64,000 bases of DNA, from positions 1 through 64,000 of the forward strand of contig DAIDJG010000272.1 of NCBI GenBank assembly GCA_027451445.1, read 5' to 3'. The translations under genes and the position numbers were made by a program. Below are positions 36,169 to 44,001 of this stretch, one piece after another. Each line of letters begins with the position of its first letter. The first letter of the stretch is position 1. The stretch is from Singulisphaera sp. (GTDB taxonomy: Bacteria; Planctomycetota; Planctomycetia; Isosphaerales; Isosphaeraceae). The notes below the pieces were generated by a model. The model was not told where the DNA came from. It worked only from the letters and a program-made list of their open reading frames with translations, and made no database searches.

Positions 36169-37554
36169 TCAGAACAGCTCCTCGATCGGCCGTCCCGACG
36201 GCAGCACCGTGATCGGCCGCCCCGCGTGGTTCTCGTACTGCACGCTGGTGTCGACGTGGAGATGGCGATAGATCGTCGCGAGCATATCCAAGGGCGACTT
36301 GGGGTTCGCCTTGGGGAAGGCCCCCTTGGAGTCGGACGATCCGACGACCCGCCCACCCTGGACGCCGCCCCCCGCCACGGCGGCGCTGAATACGTTCGGA
36401 TAGTGATCGCGTCCGGCGTCGTTGTTGACGCGAGGCGTCCGCCCGAACTCGCCCCAGGCGATCACCAGCGTCGAGTCGAGCAGCCCTCGAGCCTTGAGGT
36501 CTTCGATCAGCGCCGTGTAGGCCCGATCGAAGCGTGGCATGAACCCTCGGCGCATCGAGTCGAACCCTTTGACATGCGTATCCCACCAGCGGAGGTCGAC
36601 CGTCACCAGCCTCACGCCTGCCTCCACGAGCCGCCGCGCCAGCAGGATGCGCTGACTCCACGCCGGCGCCCCGCAACGGTTCGCGGCCCCCGGGTCGAAG
36701 GCCGGCATGAATCCGTAGCGCTCACGCACCTCGGCCGGCTCTTGATCCAGGTCGAACGCCTCGCGCGCCTTCGACGACGTCAAGATATTCCAGGCCTGCT
36801 GGTCGAATCGGTCGAGCGCCTCGAGCTGGCCCGACCCGTCCATATCCCGCCGCAACTGATCGAACGAGCTGAGCAACCCTCGCCGAACGCCGACCCGTTC
36901 GAGCGTGACCCCTTCCGGCAGCGCGAAGTTTGGCAACTGGAACGGCCCCGGCTGGGCCGGGTCCGCGAATGTCTCGAACGGCTTGCTGGCCACGCCAAGG
37001 TACGCCGGGCCCGTTCCGGGCACCATCTTCGGGATCATGACATACGGAGGCATTTCGGGCGTGAGATGGCCCAGTTGCTTCGCCACGATCGACCCGCAGC
37101 TCGGCATGATGTTCACGTCGGGACTCGGTCCGGACGGATACCCCGTAAAACAGAGCTGGTCGGCCGTCGAATGTCCCGCGTCTCCATGCGTGAGGCTGCG
37201 GACGATCGACCAATCGTCCATGATCGAGGCGCACATCGGCATCATGTCGGAAAGGAAGATGCCATTCACCGACGTCGGAATGGTGCCGAACTCCCCCCGA
37301 TACTCCAGCGGCGCGTCCGGCTTCGGGTCCCACATATCAATGTGACTGGGCCCGCCCCGCATCCAGAGGATGATCACCGAGTTACGCAGCGACGACGTCG
37401 AGGCCGCTCGCGCCTCGCGCCGCAGCAATTCACCCAGCCCGAGCCCCGCCGTCCCAAGCATGCCGATCCGCAAAAAGCTCCGCCGCGGCAAGGGATACGG
37501 AGTGTTCGCAGAAGGTGCCGAGCGGCTCGCGGCTGGTCGTGTCATCGGCTCCAC
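36169..37554 (-). CDS. DUF1501 domain protein, Tat-exported
   Basis: A 461-residue protein of the DUF1501 family, related to sulfatases/alkaline phosphatases and abundant in planctomycetes. The twin-arginine signal is RRSFLRIGMLGTAGLGLGEL (residues 24-43). The mature part opens with NSVIILWMRGGPSHIDMWDPKP, which carries family residues for metal binding. DAGHSTADQLC and IAWGEFGRTPRVN, with GRDHYPNVFSAAVAGGG, complete the usual motif set. The start is ATG 37554 or 37545. These genes usually stand beside a DUF1549/DUF1553 gene, but none is nearby here. Export by the Tat route is inferred from the signal; the reaction is not known. Confidence 0.92.
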   Translation of the reverse strand: MEPMTRPAASRSAPSANTPYPLPRRSFLRIGMLGTAGLGLGELLRREARAASTSSLRNSVIILWMRGGPSHIDMWDPKPDAPLEYRGEFGTIPTSVNGIFLSDMMPMCASIMDDWSIVRSLTHGDAGHSTADQLCFTGYPSGPSPDVNIMPSCGSIVAKQLGHLTPEMPPYVMIPKMVPGTGPAYLGVASKPFETFADPAQPGPFQLPNFALPEGVTLERVGVRRGLLSSFDQLRRDMDGSGQLEALDRFDQQAWNILTSSKAREAFDLDQEPAEVRERYGFMPAFDPGAANRCGAPAWSQRILLARRLVEAGVRLVTVDLRWWDTHVKGFDSMRRGFMPRFDRAYTALIEDLKARGLLDSTLVIAWGEFGRTPRVNNDAGRDHYPNVFSAAVAGGGVQGGRVVGSSDSKGAFPKANPKSPLDMLATIYRHLHVDTSVQYENHAGRPITVLPSGRPIEELF

Positions 37555-37633
37555 CCCCTAGTTCGGGATCGGTCGCACGTGCCCTTGATGGAGAGTTTAA
37601 CCTTTATCATACAACGTGTCATCAGAGGGGCTT

Positions 37634-37689
37634 TGCACAATAAATGCCCTCTGCACAATAAATCGCGCGGCTGCACGACAAATCGCCGT
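37634..37689. repeat. Triple direct repeat TGCACAATAAAT
   Basis: TGCACAATAAATGC starts at 37634, TGCACAATAAATCGC at 37652 and the variant TGCACGACAAATCGC at 37672, spaced 18 and 20 bp. They lie between the DUF1501 gene start and the next gene end. The array is too short and too regular for a CRISPR; it could be protein-binding sites or part of a mobile repeat. Confidence 0.5.
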
Positions 37690-37749
37690 TCTACCGCCTC
37701 AAGGCCGCGCAATCGTCAACGCATAGTTTAGCCGGAAGCCCGGCCGTGC

Positions 37750-38151
37750 TCACTTCGGCGGTGGAGGATCGGGCGGGACCGGGGGCAAGGGGTAGCGGGC
37801 AGCGTGCTCATATTGGAGGCGCATTCGTTTGCAATAGGCGCCGAAACGTTCCGATCGCCGCGCCTCGTCGGCCCAGAATCTGATGCGTGTTTCCTGCCCT
37901 TCCCGACCACCGTGGAGCGCGACAAGGTCAGGGGATCGCTTCATCGTTTCTTGTTCGATGCCCCAGTGCCACTGCGCGTCTTGCAACACCGCAACATTCA
38001 TGCGCACCATGTCTTCCCATCGCGCCGCCGCCTCTCGATACCGTGCGTGGTTCCAATAGAGCGTGCGCGCCGTGATTCCCGTCCAGAGAGCCAGTGCCAC
38101 CACCGCCACCGCGATCATCCACCGCCGGGTTGTCATTCGAGGGAAGGGCAT
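37750..38151 (-). CDS. Leader/tail family membrane protein (member 1)
   Basis: A 133-residue single-pass membrane protein of unknown function. The leader MTTRRWMIAVAVVALALWTG starts six residues into the protein as encoded from 38151 and forms the only transmembrane helix. The soluble part contains an Arg/Glu-rich helical region, and the C-terminus reads HAARYPLPPVPPDPPPPK. Leader and tail recur in the genes at 41083, 41389 and 42063. The ATG at 38151 is chosen because AGGAAAGG stands 8 nt upstream; an open frame to 38280 would add a second hydrophobic stretch. A 37-bp segment of the leader is identical to the one at 41327-41363. No domain of known function is visible. Confidence 0.65.
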   Translation of the reverse strand: MPFPRMTTRRWMIAVAVVALALWTGITARTLYWNHARYREAAARWEDMVRMNVAVLQDAQWHWGIEQETMKRSPDLVALHGGREGQETRIRFWADEARRSERFGAYCKRMRLQYEHAARYPLPPVPPDPPPPK

Positions 38152-38353
38152 CAGGACGACCTTTCCTTTTTGCAACACGATGAAGTCAACGGCCGCGCAA
38201 AGCAGACTGAACGCGACAACTGCCATCGTAGACTCCGACATCAGTTCGAGCGCGGTGCGAACTTTAACTTCATGCGACATTCACGTATTTCGCTTCATAT
38301 CTTCAACCGATGAACCTTCCGATCCAACGATCCGGACACCTGGTCCACTCCAT

Positions 38354-39658
38354 TCAGCGGCGTTTCTTTCGCTTCTTCGGCTTGCGGAAGTCGTCGGGGT
38401 TACTGATGGCGTACTGCCGCAGGAGGCTGGGAATATCCTCGCCGGGCCTCGGTTCGAGGAACGGGGCGTACAGCGCATCCATGCGGTCGACGACATCCGG
38501 ACGGTTCAGCATCTCGTGCAAGTGACGCTCGCCCTTGAGTGGCTTCAGCCGCAGAAGTGCGTGTGCCTGGCGGATCGACTCCGCGGCGCGGTGGGCGCCG
38601 ATGGCTTCGAGGGCTTCCGGCGTGCGGGCGATGTTCGCTTCGGGCGTTTCCATCAGGTAGCCATTGATGCCCTCGTTCCGAATCGTCTCATACGCCTCAT
38701 GCGCGAGGTAGTAGTTGGCGTGGGCCTCATCGATGAGGTCGAAGTCCATACCGTTTTCGTCGGCGTCTTCAGCCAGTTCTGCGACGGCAGCCTGCGCGAT
38801 CGAGAGCGCCTCGTCAACCTTCTCGATGACTGCCAGCGCCTCACCCGCGCTCTTCCTGCGATAGTCGTTTTTCGAACGAAGCGCCTCCTTGACCAGCGGG
38901 CGGGCGCCCTTCGGATCGGAGCGGGCAAGCAGTCCCAGGGCCACCTCGTAAGCGGACCCCGTGCGCCCGGCTGGATCAGCACCATCGCTCCAGGCCAGGA
39001 GGGCCGGCATCATTGGGAAAAGCGCGGAAGAAGGAACGGTACAGCCGGCGGATTCGAGCGCAATCATCACCCCGAGAAACTGGGGGTAATCAACACGGAA
39101 GACCTCCGGCGAGGTCAGGAAGGCGTGAGCTCGTGCGGGGTCGACCTTAAGGAGCGTCTCGGCCACGTTGTAGAACTCGCCCAGCTCACCATTGGACAAT
39201 CGCTCGAAGATCAGGTCATAAACCGCGGTGATGAACCCTGGCTCCCACCGCTCACGAGCCGTGCGAGCCTGGCGCCAGATGGACAGGAAAATGTTTCGCC
39301 GCTCATCGTTCCCGCATTTCCGCCAAGCACATGCCAGGGCCTCGGCGCAGGCCGACGAACCGTACCACACAAGCTTTCCATAGAGGTTCTCACGGATCAG
39401 CGGATCCTCGTGATCGACGAATGACGCCATTCGGCCGATGATCTCGGGTGTCGCGTGGAAGATAATCAGATTCCAGATGGTTGTAATCGCCGGCTGCAAA
39501 TCTAACTGGGTCGGTTGCCAGGCCCGTGGATCATCCATGGCACGCACAAGCGCTGGGACTGCCTTGGCCCCCAGCTTCGAGATCGAATACTCCGCGACGC
39601 GGTTTCCCTGAATCAGTTTTTCGACGAGTGCGTCAGCGTCTGGCTTTGTTCTCGGCAT
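38354..39658 (-). CDS. HEAT-like repeat protein with DMP19/DUF4375-like C-terminus
   Basis: A 434-residue soluble protein. Residues about 10-270 are built of helical repeats ('KLGAKAVPALVRAMDDPRAW', 'HEDPLIRENLYGKLVWYGS'). Near residues 300-400 the pattern NYYLAHEAYETIRNEGINGY, followed by LEAIGAHRAAESIRQA, resembles the DMP19 (DUF4375) domain, first known from a DNA-mimic protein of Neisseria. Many predicted family members have unknown roles. The tail is basic (KPKKRKKRR). The ATG at 39658 is preferred over 39901, because the 81 residues upstream look like a repeat-derived frame. The gene is transcribed toward the small membrane protein at 37750. Confidence 0.7.
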   Translation of the reverse strand: MPRTKPDADALVEKLIQGNRVAEYSISKLGAKAVPALVRAMDDPRAWQPTQLDLQPAITTIWNLIIFHATPEIIGRMASFVDHEDPLIRENLYGKLVWYGSSACAEALACAWRKCGNDERRNIFLSIWRQARTARERWEPGFITAVYDLIFERLSNGELGEFYNVAETLLKVDPARAHAFLTSPEVFRVDYPQFLGVMIALESAGCTVPSSALFPMMPALLAWSDGADPAGRTGSAYEVALGLLARSDPKGARPLVKEALRSKNDYRRKSAGEALAVIEKVDEALSIAQAAVAELAEDADENGMDFDLIDEAHANYYLAHEAYETIRNEGINGYLMETPEANIARTPEALEAIGAHRAAESIRQAHALLRLKPLKGERHLHEMLNRPDVVDRMDALYAPFLEPRPGEDIPSLLRQYAISNPDDFRKPKKRKKRR

Positions 39659-40249
39659 GGTTGCGAGCTCACTCGGTGTGCTGTAAAGCCTGCACGAATC
39701 GGCCCGATCGCTGGGGACGATTTTGCCCATCGCTGAACTCATAATAACTGATCGTTCACCATATCGCTCGCGTTTCAAGGACGGAGTCACGATCCGTTCG
39801 CGCAATTGCGGATCCCAGGCCTGAAGCCCACGAGCCACCCGCAGTGCGGGTATCGCACCTTGCCGCTCGGCGACGTCTGTGTCGGCCGCCGCGGTCGACA
39901 CCGGTTTGAGCGATCGAATTGATTTTCAGCGTCTTCACTAACTCGCGGCCAACGTCGGGAAAAATACCGAAACACCGGCCGCGAATGAGATTTGCGGCCT
40001 TCGCGATCGGCGTCATTCCATGTTCATATTAATTTTTTACATAAACACCGATAGGGAGGCCAAACCCCTTGAGATCCACCCTATTCGGTGTGGCCAGATT
40101 TGCTACTACCGCGAGCAGCCAGGTTCGGCCGAGTGTGCGTCAGTTCGATTTTGCTAATACTGAAGGTGTGCAAACACGTACCGGAGTTCGCGTGGATCGA
40201 TCAAGGAAGAAACCCATGGGTGGCGGGCCGGATCCCATCGAGCGAAGCG
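39659..40249. other. Intergenic stretch with no supported gene
   Basis: This 591-bp stretch has no open frame I can support. A minus-strand frame at 39756-40016 begins with plausible residues (DVGRELVKTLKINSIAQTG) and then turns into an arginine-rich, repeat-like sequence. An AT-rich spot (TATTAATTTTTTACAT) lies near 40030. The stretch may hold the promoter of the 434-residue gene and remnants of a small lost gene. Confidence 0.35.
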
Positions 40250-40567
40250 TCAGGCGGGATGATCACGGTAGCCAAAACACACGATCCCGCAGTCTTTGCA
40301 ACGATGCGCAATAAGTCGCGTTCTTCTGCCAAAAAAGCTGAACAGCGGCAGGTATTGGTTCTTGAGCAAGAGATCGCCATCGAAAAGCAGTTGTGCTTGC
40401 GGAAAGAATCCGGATCCCCAAGCCTTCAGTTCAATTGCGCCCTTATCCATCGGCCCAAGGACTCCGGTTCCTCGCGTCCTCAGTTCAAGCGATCCCTTAT
40501 CCATCGGTCCGTTGCATGCCGGGCAGCGTAGCTGCTCACCAGCGCTCTTCCGATTTCGGTCGCTCAT
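40250..40567 (-). CDS. Putative zinc-ribbon protein (DUF6487-like) with internal duplication
   Basis: A 105-residue cytoplasmic protein. CPACNGPMDKG near residue 15 and CKDCGIVCFGY near residue 93 supply the two CxxC knuckles of a zinc ribbon, as in the DUF6487 family. Between them the block GPMDKG-xLEL-x-G occurs twice in a row (about residues 20-36 and 38-54). The duplication is also visible in the DNA, where CCCTTATCCATCGG appears at two sites about 56 bp apart. Normal relatives have a single block. The start at 40567 is the ATG closest to the first CxxC. A metal-binding structural role is likely and the partner is unknown. Confidence 0.7.
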   Translation of the reverse strand: MSDRNRKSAGEQLRCPACNGPMDKGSLELRTRGTGVLGPMDKGAIELKAWGSGFFPQAQLLFDGDLLLKNQYLPLFSFFGRRTRLIAHRCKDCGIVCFGYRDHPA

Positions 40568-40592
40568 CGCAGTTCACCAACTTCCCCTTTCC

Positions 40593-40673
40593 CTAGTATG
40601 GCTTGTCCGCCATCGTACCAACGTGCGCCACCGCGATCATCAATCGCCGGGTTGTGATTCGGAGAAGGGGCAC
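40593..40673 (-). pseudogene. Truncated copy of the TTRRWMIAVA leader
   Basis: From GTG at 40673 the minus strand reads VPLLRITTRRLMIAVAHVG and stops after 26 residues. At 40627-40660 the DNA matches the leader of the genes at 37750 and 41083 with a few changes. The usual initiator ATG of the leader is now ATC. The soluble part and the proline-rich tail are absent, so this is a decayed family member. Confidence 0.6.
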
Positions 40674-40684
40674 CGGGCGAATCC

Positions 40685-41068
40685 TCAGTCCCTATGAATA
40701 TGCGCCGATTTGACACGCCCATCCCGTCCGAGTCGCATTACCAGGCATTCTGAGTCGATACTGATGAAGCTTCGTTCGGGGCCGAGGTAATACGTCAGGC
40801 CCCAAGTGATGGGCAAGCCCGTATTCAAGGGCTCCCCGAGCATGTCGATGACCTCTTGCCGCGTTTTGCCCTCAAGTGAATGCGACGCCAGGAGCCGATC
40901 AGCCATTGCCTGCCGAATACCGAGATATCCCTCGCTATCGTGCTGCCATGCGACAGGATCGAAAGGTCGCCCTGGGTTGCGGATGCGCCAAACGAGCCAT
41001 CCGACACCCAGGCCGACGATTGCCACGGCGATCATCAGCGTTCGGATGCGGAAGCGGAGGAGATGCAT
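40685..41068 (-). CDS. Small membrane protein with BamE-like domain and RTLMIAVA leader
   Basis: A 127-residue protein with one N-terminal transmembrane helix encoded by the leader FRIRTLMIAVAIVGLGVGWL. The soluble part, LEGKTRQEVIDMLGEPL followed by WGLTYYLG and the strand 'CLVMRLGRDGRVKSAHI', follows the SmpA/BamE-type alpha-alpha-beta pattern. There is no lipobox cysteine, so it is anchored by the helix instead. The leader is shared at DNA level with the genes at 41389 and 41912. It stands tail to head with the 92-residue gene (14 bp between). The BamE comparison is fold-level inference. Confidence 0.6.
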   Translation of the reverse strand: MHLLRFRIRTLMIAVAIVGLGVGWLVWRIRNPGRPFDPVAWQHDSEGYLGIRQAMADRLLASHSLEGKTRQEVIDMLGEPLNTGLPITWGLTYYLGPERSFISIDSECLVMRLGRDGRVKSAHIHRD

Positions 41069-41082
41069 GCTAACGTCCTCGA

Positions 41083-41361
41083 CTACTTCGGATCGGGTGG
41101 CTCAGTCGGCACAGGAAGCCAGGGACGCCAGGCAGCGTGCTGACACTCGCATCGCAGCGCGCGATACTCGGCAGTCACTCTCGCGTACTCTTCGGGCGAC
41201 GGAACTGCCGAGTCCCATAAGTCGCCACGCACCCAGAGCTGTTCGAGGCGACCGCACCAATCGGCCTTCGACGCGCGCTGGCGCGACGTCTGGCCGAGCG
41301 TCCACATGCCCAGCCCTGCCGCGACGACCGCCACCGCGATCATCCACCGCCGGGTTGTCAT
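41083..41361 (-). CDS. Leader/tail family membrane protein (member 2)
   Basis: A 92-residue single-pass membrane protein starting with MTTRRWMIAVAVVAAGLGMW and ending HAAWRPWLPVPTEPPDPK. The middle 50 residues (SKADWCGRLEQLWV and on) are charged and predicted helical. Start ATG 41361 lies inside a 37-bp stretch identical to the leader of the gene at 37750. Leader and tail are conserved while the middle differs completely from the other members, so selection or gene conversion must act on the two ends. It lies in a minus-strand string with 41389-41640 and 40685-41068. Function unknown. Confidence 0.65.
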   Translation of the reverse strand: MTTRRWMIAVAVVAAGLGMWTLGQTSRQRASKADWCGRLEQLWVRGDLWDSAVPSPEEYARVTAEYRALRCECQHAAWRPWLPVPTEPPDPK

Positions 41362-41388
41362 TCAGGGGAGGGGCACGGCCTGGTTCCT

Positions 41389-41640
41389 TCACTTCGGCGG
41401 TCGCGGGTCCGGCGGAACGGAGATCCAAGGGCGACGGGCGGCCGCATGGTACTTTTCGGCCATCGCAAAGTGATAGCGCACAAGCTCCGAGTCGGAGACG
41501 ATGGACCCGTTCGCCTCGTGATCCCACGCCCGAGCGGCGAAATCCTTCGAGCGCTGGTAGAAGACACCGGCGGCGAGCCCAAGAGCGACCAGCGCAACCA
41601 GGATCATCAGCGTTCGGATGCGAAAGCGTGGTGGGCGCAT
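41389..41640 (-). CDS. Leader/tail family membrane protein (member 3)
   Basis: An 83-residue single-pass membrane protein. It combines the other leader type (FRIRTLMILVALVALGLAAG) with the same proline-rich tail (AAARRPWISVPPDPRPPK). Between them lie about 35 residues including DHEANGSIVSDSEL. Its existence links the two leader families, FRIRTLMI and TTRRWMI, to one tail. Start ATG 41640. It is the first gene of a three-gene minus-strand string with 28 bp and 15 bp gaps. No catalytic residues are evident. Confidence 0.65.
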   Translation of the reverse strand: MRPPRFRIRTLMILVALVALGLAAGVFYQRSKDFAARAWDHEANGSIVSDSELVRYHFAMAEKYHAAARRPWISVPPDPRPPK

Positions 41641-41911
41641 CGACCGGCTCCAATCACCGTCCTCGTTTCATTTTCGTCGTCGAGGGCTCGGAATTCCATA
41701 GGGGTGGTATCCGATGCCCTCTTCCACCTTGGGCACCTTGCCGATCATCCGGTGTTGAGCCCGTTCGTCGACGTTCACGATGCGACACGCAACGCCCTGA
41801 GCGGCTTCTCAATCGCTCCGTCTTGGCGGATCGTCGTGTATGGCGAATTCCAGGGCGAGACCGCACCATGCACCATTCCTTCATATAAGCACACGTAATA
41901 TCAGACATTCC

Positions 41912-42037
41912 ATGGGCCACCCACGCTTTCGCATCCGAACGCTGATGATCGCCGTGGCGGTTTCTGCTGTCGCGCTATGGTGGGTCGTCGCACTCTATCG
42001 CATAATCATTCACAACAGATACGTCGAGATCCCATAA
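41912..42037 (+). CDS. Short leader-only membrane peptide
   Basis: A 41-residue peptide reading MGHPRFRIRTLMIAVAVSAV, then ALWWVVALYRIIIHN and a short end. It carries the FRIRTLMIAVA leader and the transmembrane helix but has no soluble domain and no proline-rich tail. It could be a functional small membrane protein or a truncated family member. The gene lies 25 bp upstream of another family member on the same strand. ATG 41912 is the only start that places the leader as in its relatives. Confidence 0.4.
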   Translation: MGHPRFRIRTLMIAVAVSAVALWWVVALYRIIIHNRYVEIP

Positions 42038-42062
42038 CGCAGTCCTTCAATGGGCCAGGCTT

Positions 42063-42458
42063 ATGCCCCCTCCCCGAATGACGACCCGTCGGTGGATGAT
42101 CGCGGTGGCGATCGTGGCGCTGGTGCTCGCGCTGGCCATGCGGGCGCGTCATCTGCAACGGATCGCCGGGTATTACGAGGCAAAGGCCGCCGAGTCTTTT
42201 GAGTCGGGCGCGCTGGTCGTCGGCGGCGCGGGTCCACCGGGGACGCAGTACGTCATCTCGCCCCGTCAACCCGCGGCGCACTACATGACGTTACCCAGCG
42301 ACCCGAAGACTCACTACGTAAACACAGTCGGAGCCTTGCGGCAGTACCACCGGCTCACGCCGCGAGGCGAATGGTATTTGGCAATGTGGGAGAAATACCG
42401 GCACGCTGCGCTCCGTCCCTGGCTCCCCGTGCCGCCCGATCCACCACAGCCGAAGTAG
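42063..42458 (+). CDS. Leader/tail family membrane protein (member 4)
   Basis: A 131-residue single-pass membrane protein, the only full-length plus-strand member. It starts MPPPRMTTRRWMIAVAIVAL and ends YRHAALRPWLPVPPDPPQPK. The soluble part contains two similar segments, GTQYVISPRQPAAHYM and KTHYVNTVGALRQYH, and an aromatic helix just before the tail (EWYLAMWEKYRHAA). That helix before the tail is also hinted at in the members at 41389 and 37750. The start could be 42063 or the ATG five codons later. Function unknown. It faces the three minus-strand members, so the family forms a local two-strand cluster. Confidence 0.65.
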   Translation: MPPPRMTTRRWMIAVAIVALVLALAMRARHLQRIAGYYEAKAAESFESGALVVGGAGPPGTQYVISPRQPAAHYMTLPSDPKTHYVNTVGALRQYHRLTPRGEWYLAMWEKYRHAALRPWLPVPPDPPQPK

Positions 42459-42511
42459 GCTCCCGGGAGACCGAACCTCTAACGCCAGAACGGAGTTCGG
42501 CCACGGATGAT

Positions 42512-42835
42512 TCAGGATTCGTCGTCGGCCTCGAAGTCGTCCTCGTCAACATCGACGTGCTCGCGACGGAGCACCCGGCGCAGGCGGACGAGGAGCGCCG
42601 TGGCGTAGCGCTGAACGGCGAGTTGCTTGGTCATCACGGCCTCGTCAGCCGCTTCCAGGGGGATCGCGGCGAGGATCCGGTTGGCGTGGCAGAGACTCTC
42701 CCACCCGGACTTCAAGATCCGTGGTGCGGCGTTCGGATCGTCCTTGGCCAGGCGGAGAAACTGCCTCGCTTTTCGCAACCCGGCTTGCGCTTGTTGGAGT
42801 TGCCGCAATGCGGCACCGGGGCTCGTCTCGGCCAT
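42512..42835 (-). CDS. Hypothetical helical protein
   Basis: A 107-residue soluble protein, predicted to be almost entirely helical (ALRQLQQAQAGLRKARQFLR, then 'MTKQLAVQRYATALLVRLRR') with an acidic tail (DVDEDDFEADDES). No signal, membrane segment or catalytic motif is visible. The ATG at 42835 gives MAETSPGAALRQ; an upstream frame to 42934 reads through the divergent promoter of clpS. A two-helix hairpin or coiled-coil adaptor is possible, but I do not recognise the family. It is divergent from clpS, 125 bp apart. Confidence 0.55.
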   Translation of the reverse strand: MAETSPGAALRQLQQAQAGLRKARQFLRLAKDDPNAAPRILKSGWESLCHANRILAAIPLEAADEAVMTKQLAVQRYATALLVRLRRVLRREHVDVDEDDFEADDES

Positions 42836-42960
42836 TCTTCGATCCCGTCTCGGTGAAAAAACATTGCCAATCGGACGCAATCTGTTCACGATAGAAGTAG
42901 GGATGATCCTATCAGGGGTCCTGTTCCCGAACAACCAATCCTTTCGTGGAGAGCCGTCCG

Positions 42961-43335
42961 ATGAGCGAAGCCGACGACAGCGCGAGCGCCGTGGCCGAAC
43001 CCATCGTCACGACCAAGAGCGAGCCGCGCTCGAAGACCGTTACCAAAACGGAAACTCGCCAGTTGCCGCCTTACAACGTGATCGTGCTCAACGACGAAGA
43101 GCACACGTTCGAATATGTGATCGAATTGCTGATGAAGCTGTTCCCGCACCCCTTGACCACGGCGCAGGAGCTCACCTGGCGCATTCATACCACAGGTCGG
43201 GCGATTGTCTACACGACCCACAAGGAGAAGGCCGAGCTCAAGCGCGACCAGGTCCTGGCGTACGGACCCGACCCGCGCATGAGCATTTCCAAAGGCCCCC
43301 TCAACTGCTACATCGAGCCCGCGACCAACGATTGA
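42961..43335 (+). CDS. clpS: ClpS-family adaptor of the Clp protease
   Basis: A 124-residue protein with the ClpS core from about residue 35 to 118. ClpS binds the ClpA/ClpC N-domain and delivers proteins with N-degron residues. The core signature PYNVIVLNDEEHTFEYVIEL corresponds to the DNxxxTF region that contacts the N-end residue. 'GRAIVYTTHKEKAELKRDQV' follows as in family members. The N-terminal 33 residues are charged and probably disordered. ATG 42961 (MSEADDS) is preferred over 42946. No clp gene is next to it. Its last 28 bp overlap the convergent gene 43308-43844. Confidence 0.88.
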   Translation: MSEADDSASAVAEPIVTTKSEPRSKTVTKTETRQLPPYNVIVLNDEEHTFEYVIELLMKLFPHPLTTAQELTWRIHTTGRAIVYTTHKEKAELKRDQVLAYGPDPRMSISKGPLNCYIEPATND

Positions 43336-43844
43336 GCCCCCTCGAACCAGTCGGCGGTCGAATGCGTGCGCTCGCGCAGGTCCTCGATCGACTCCGACGC
43401 GACCTCACGTAGCGATTCGAGCGGAATACCCACGGCGTCGCAGCCGACCCGCAAGGCGAGGTAATCCTCAGCGACACCGAGGAGCACATCGGGGATGCCG
43501 GTTGTCCACCGGACTGACTCGCGGACTCGGGGCGCTGCGACGGCAACACCCATCGCCACGGCCGCGCCCAAAGGTGCTGCCCACGGATCTTCGACGCCGT
43601 CTTCCTTCATGCAATTGTTGGCGACCCAGGCGCCGGCCATCCCTCGGATCAAGAGGGAGAAGAGATGGTGCCGGCCCGGAACGCCGGGGATCTTGTCGAA
43701 GATCATCTCCCCCATCGCCGCGAGCGCCAGACTTTGGTGTTCCGGACGATTCGCAGCCCTTGCCACAAGCGCGGGGCCAAGCATCGACCGCATGCCCGTA
43801 ACCACCGCAAGTTTCAGTGCGCGTTCTAACGACTGGTTCATCAT
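43308..43844 (-). CDS. DUF4126-like membrane protein
   Basis: A 178-residue protein. Residues 8-30 and about 70-115 contain short hydrophobic helices. The pattern VTGMRSMLGPALVAR, then MGEMIFDKIPGVPGRHH and LLIRGMAGAWVANN, resembles DUF4126 proteins, in which an 'E-x-x-x-DK-P' block and a following 'R-x-x-x-G' helix are typical. Alanine- and glycine-rich helices follow (GAAVAMGVAVAAP). The start is ATG 43844 or the next codon. The gene ends inside the 3' end of clpS on the opposite strand. Assignment is by pattern only; function unknown. Confidence 0.6.
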   Translation of the reverse strand: MMNQSLERALKLAVVTGMRSMLGPALVARAANRPEHQSLALAAMGEMIFDKIPGVPGRHHLFSLLIRGMAGAWVANNCMKEDGVEDPWAAPLGAAVAMGVAVAAPRVRESVRWTTGIPDVLLGVAEDYLALRVGCDAVGIPLESLREVASESIEDLRERTHSTADWFEGAQSLVAGSM

Positions 43845-44001
43845 GGTTGCGCTCCCCCGCGGATCAAAGGGGACTCCGCCGACGCGTTCCCAACACCAGG
43901 CGCGCGTCGAGCGACGGTCCCGAACGCCAGGTACTCATGCAAGCGCCAAGCCATCCTTACCAAATCGGCCAGGCAGAACGGCGCGTGCGCGTTCGCAGCG
44001 T

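Noticed and set aside
37634-37689. Possible mini-CRISPR
   Set aside because: Repeats of about 14 bp with 4-6 bp between them are far too short, and no cas gene is present.
36226-37731. Plus-strand open frame of 501 codons
   Set aside because: Antisense to the DUF1501 gene, which has a Tat signal and all family motifs.
38063-39424. Plus-strand open frame of 453 codons
   Set aside because: Antisense to the HEAT/DMP19-like gene and crosses into the leader of the neighbouring gene; no motif seen.
39756-40016. Minus-strand frame starting with DVGRELVKTLKINSIAQTG
   Set aside because: The first 40 residues look protein-like, but the rest is arginine-rich and repeat-like, and no start signal or family could be identified.
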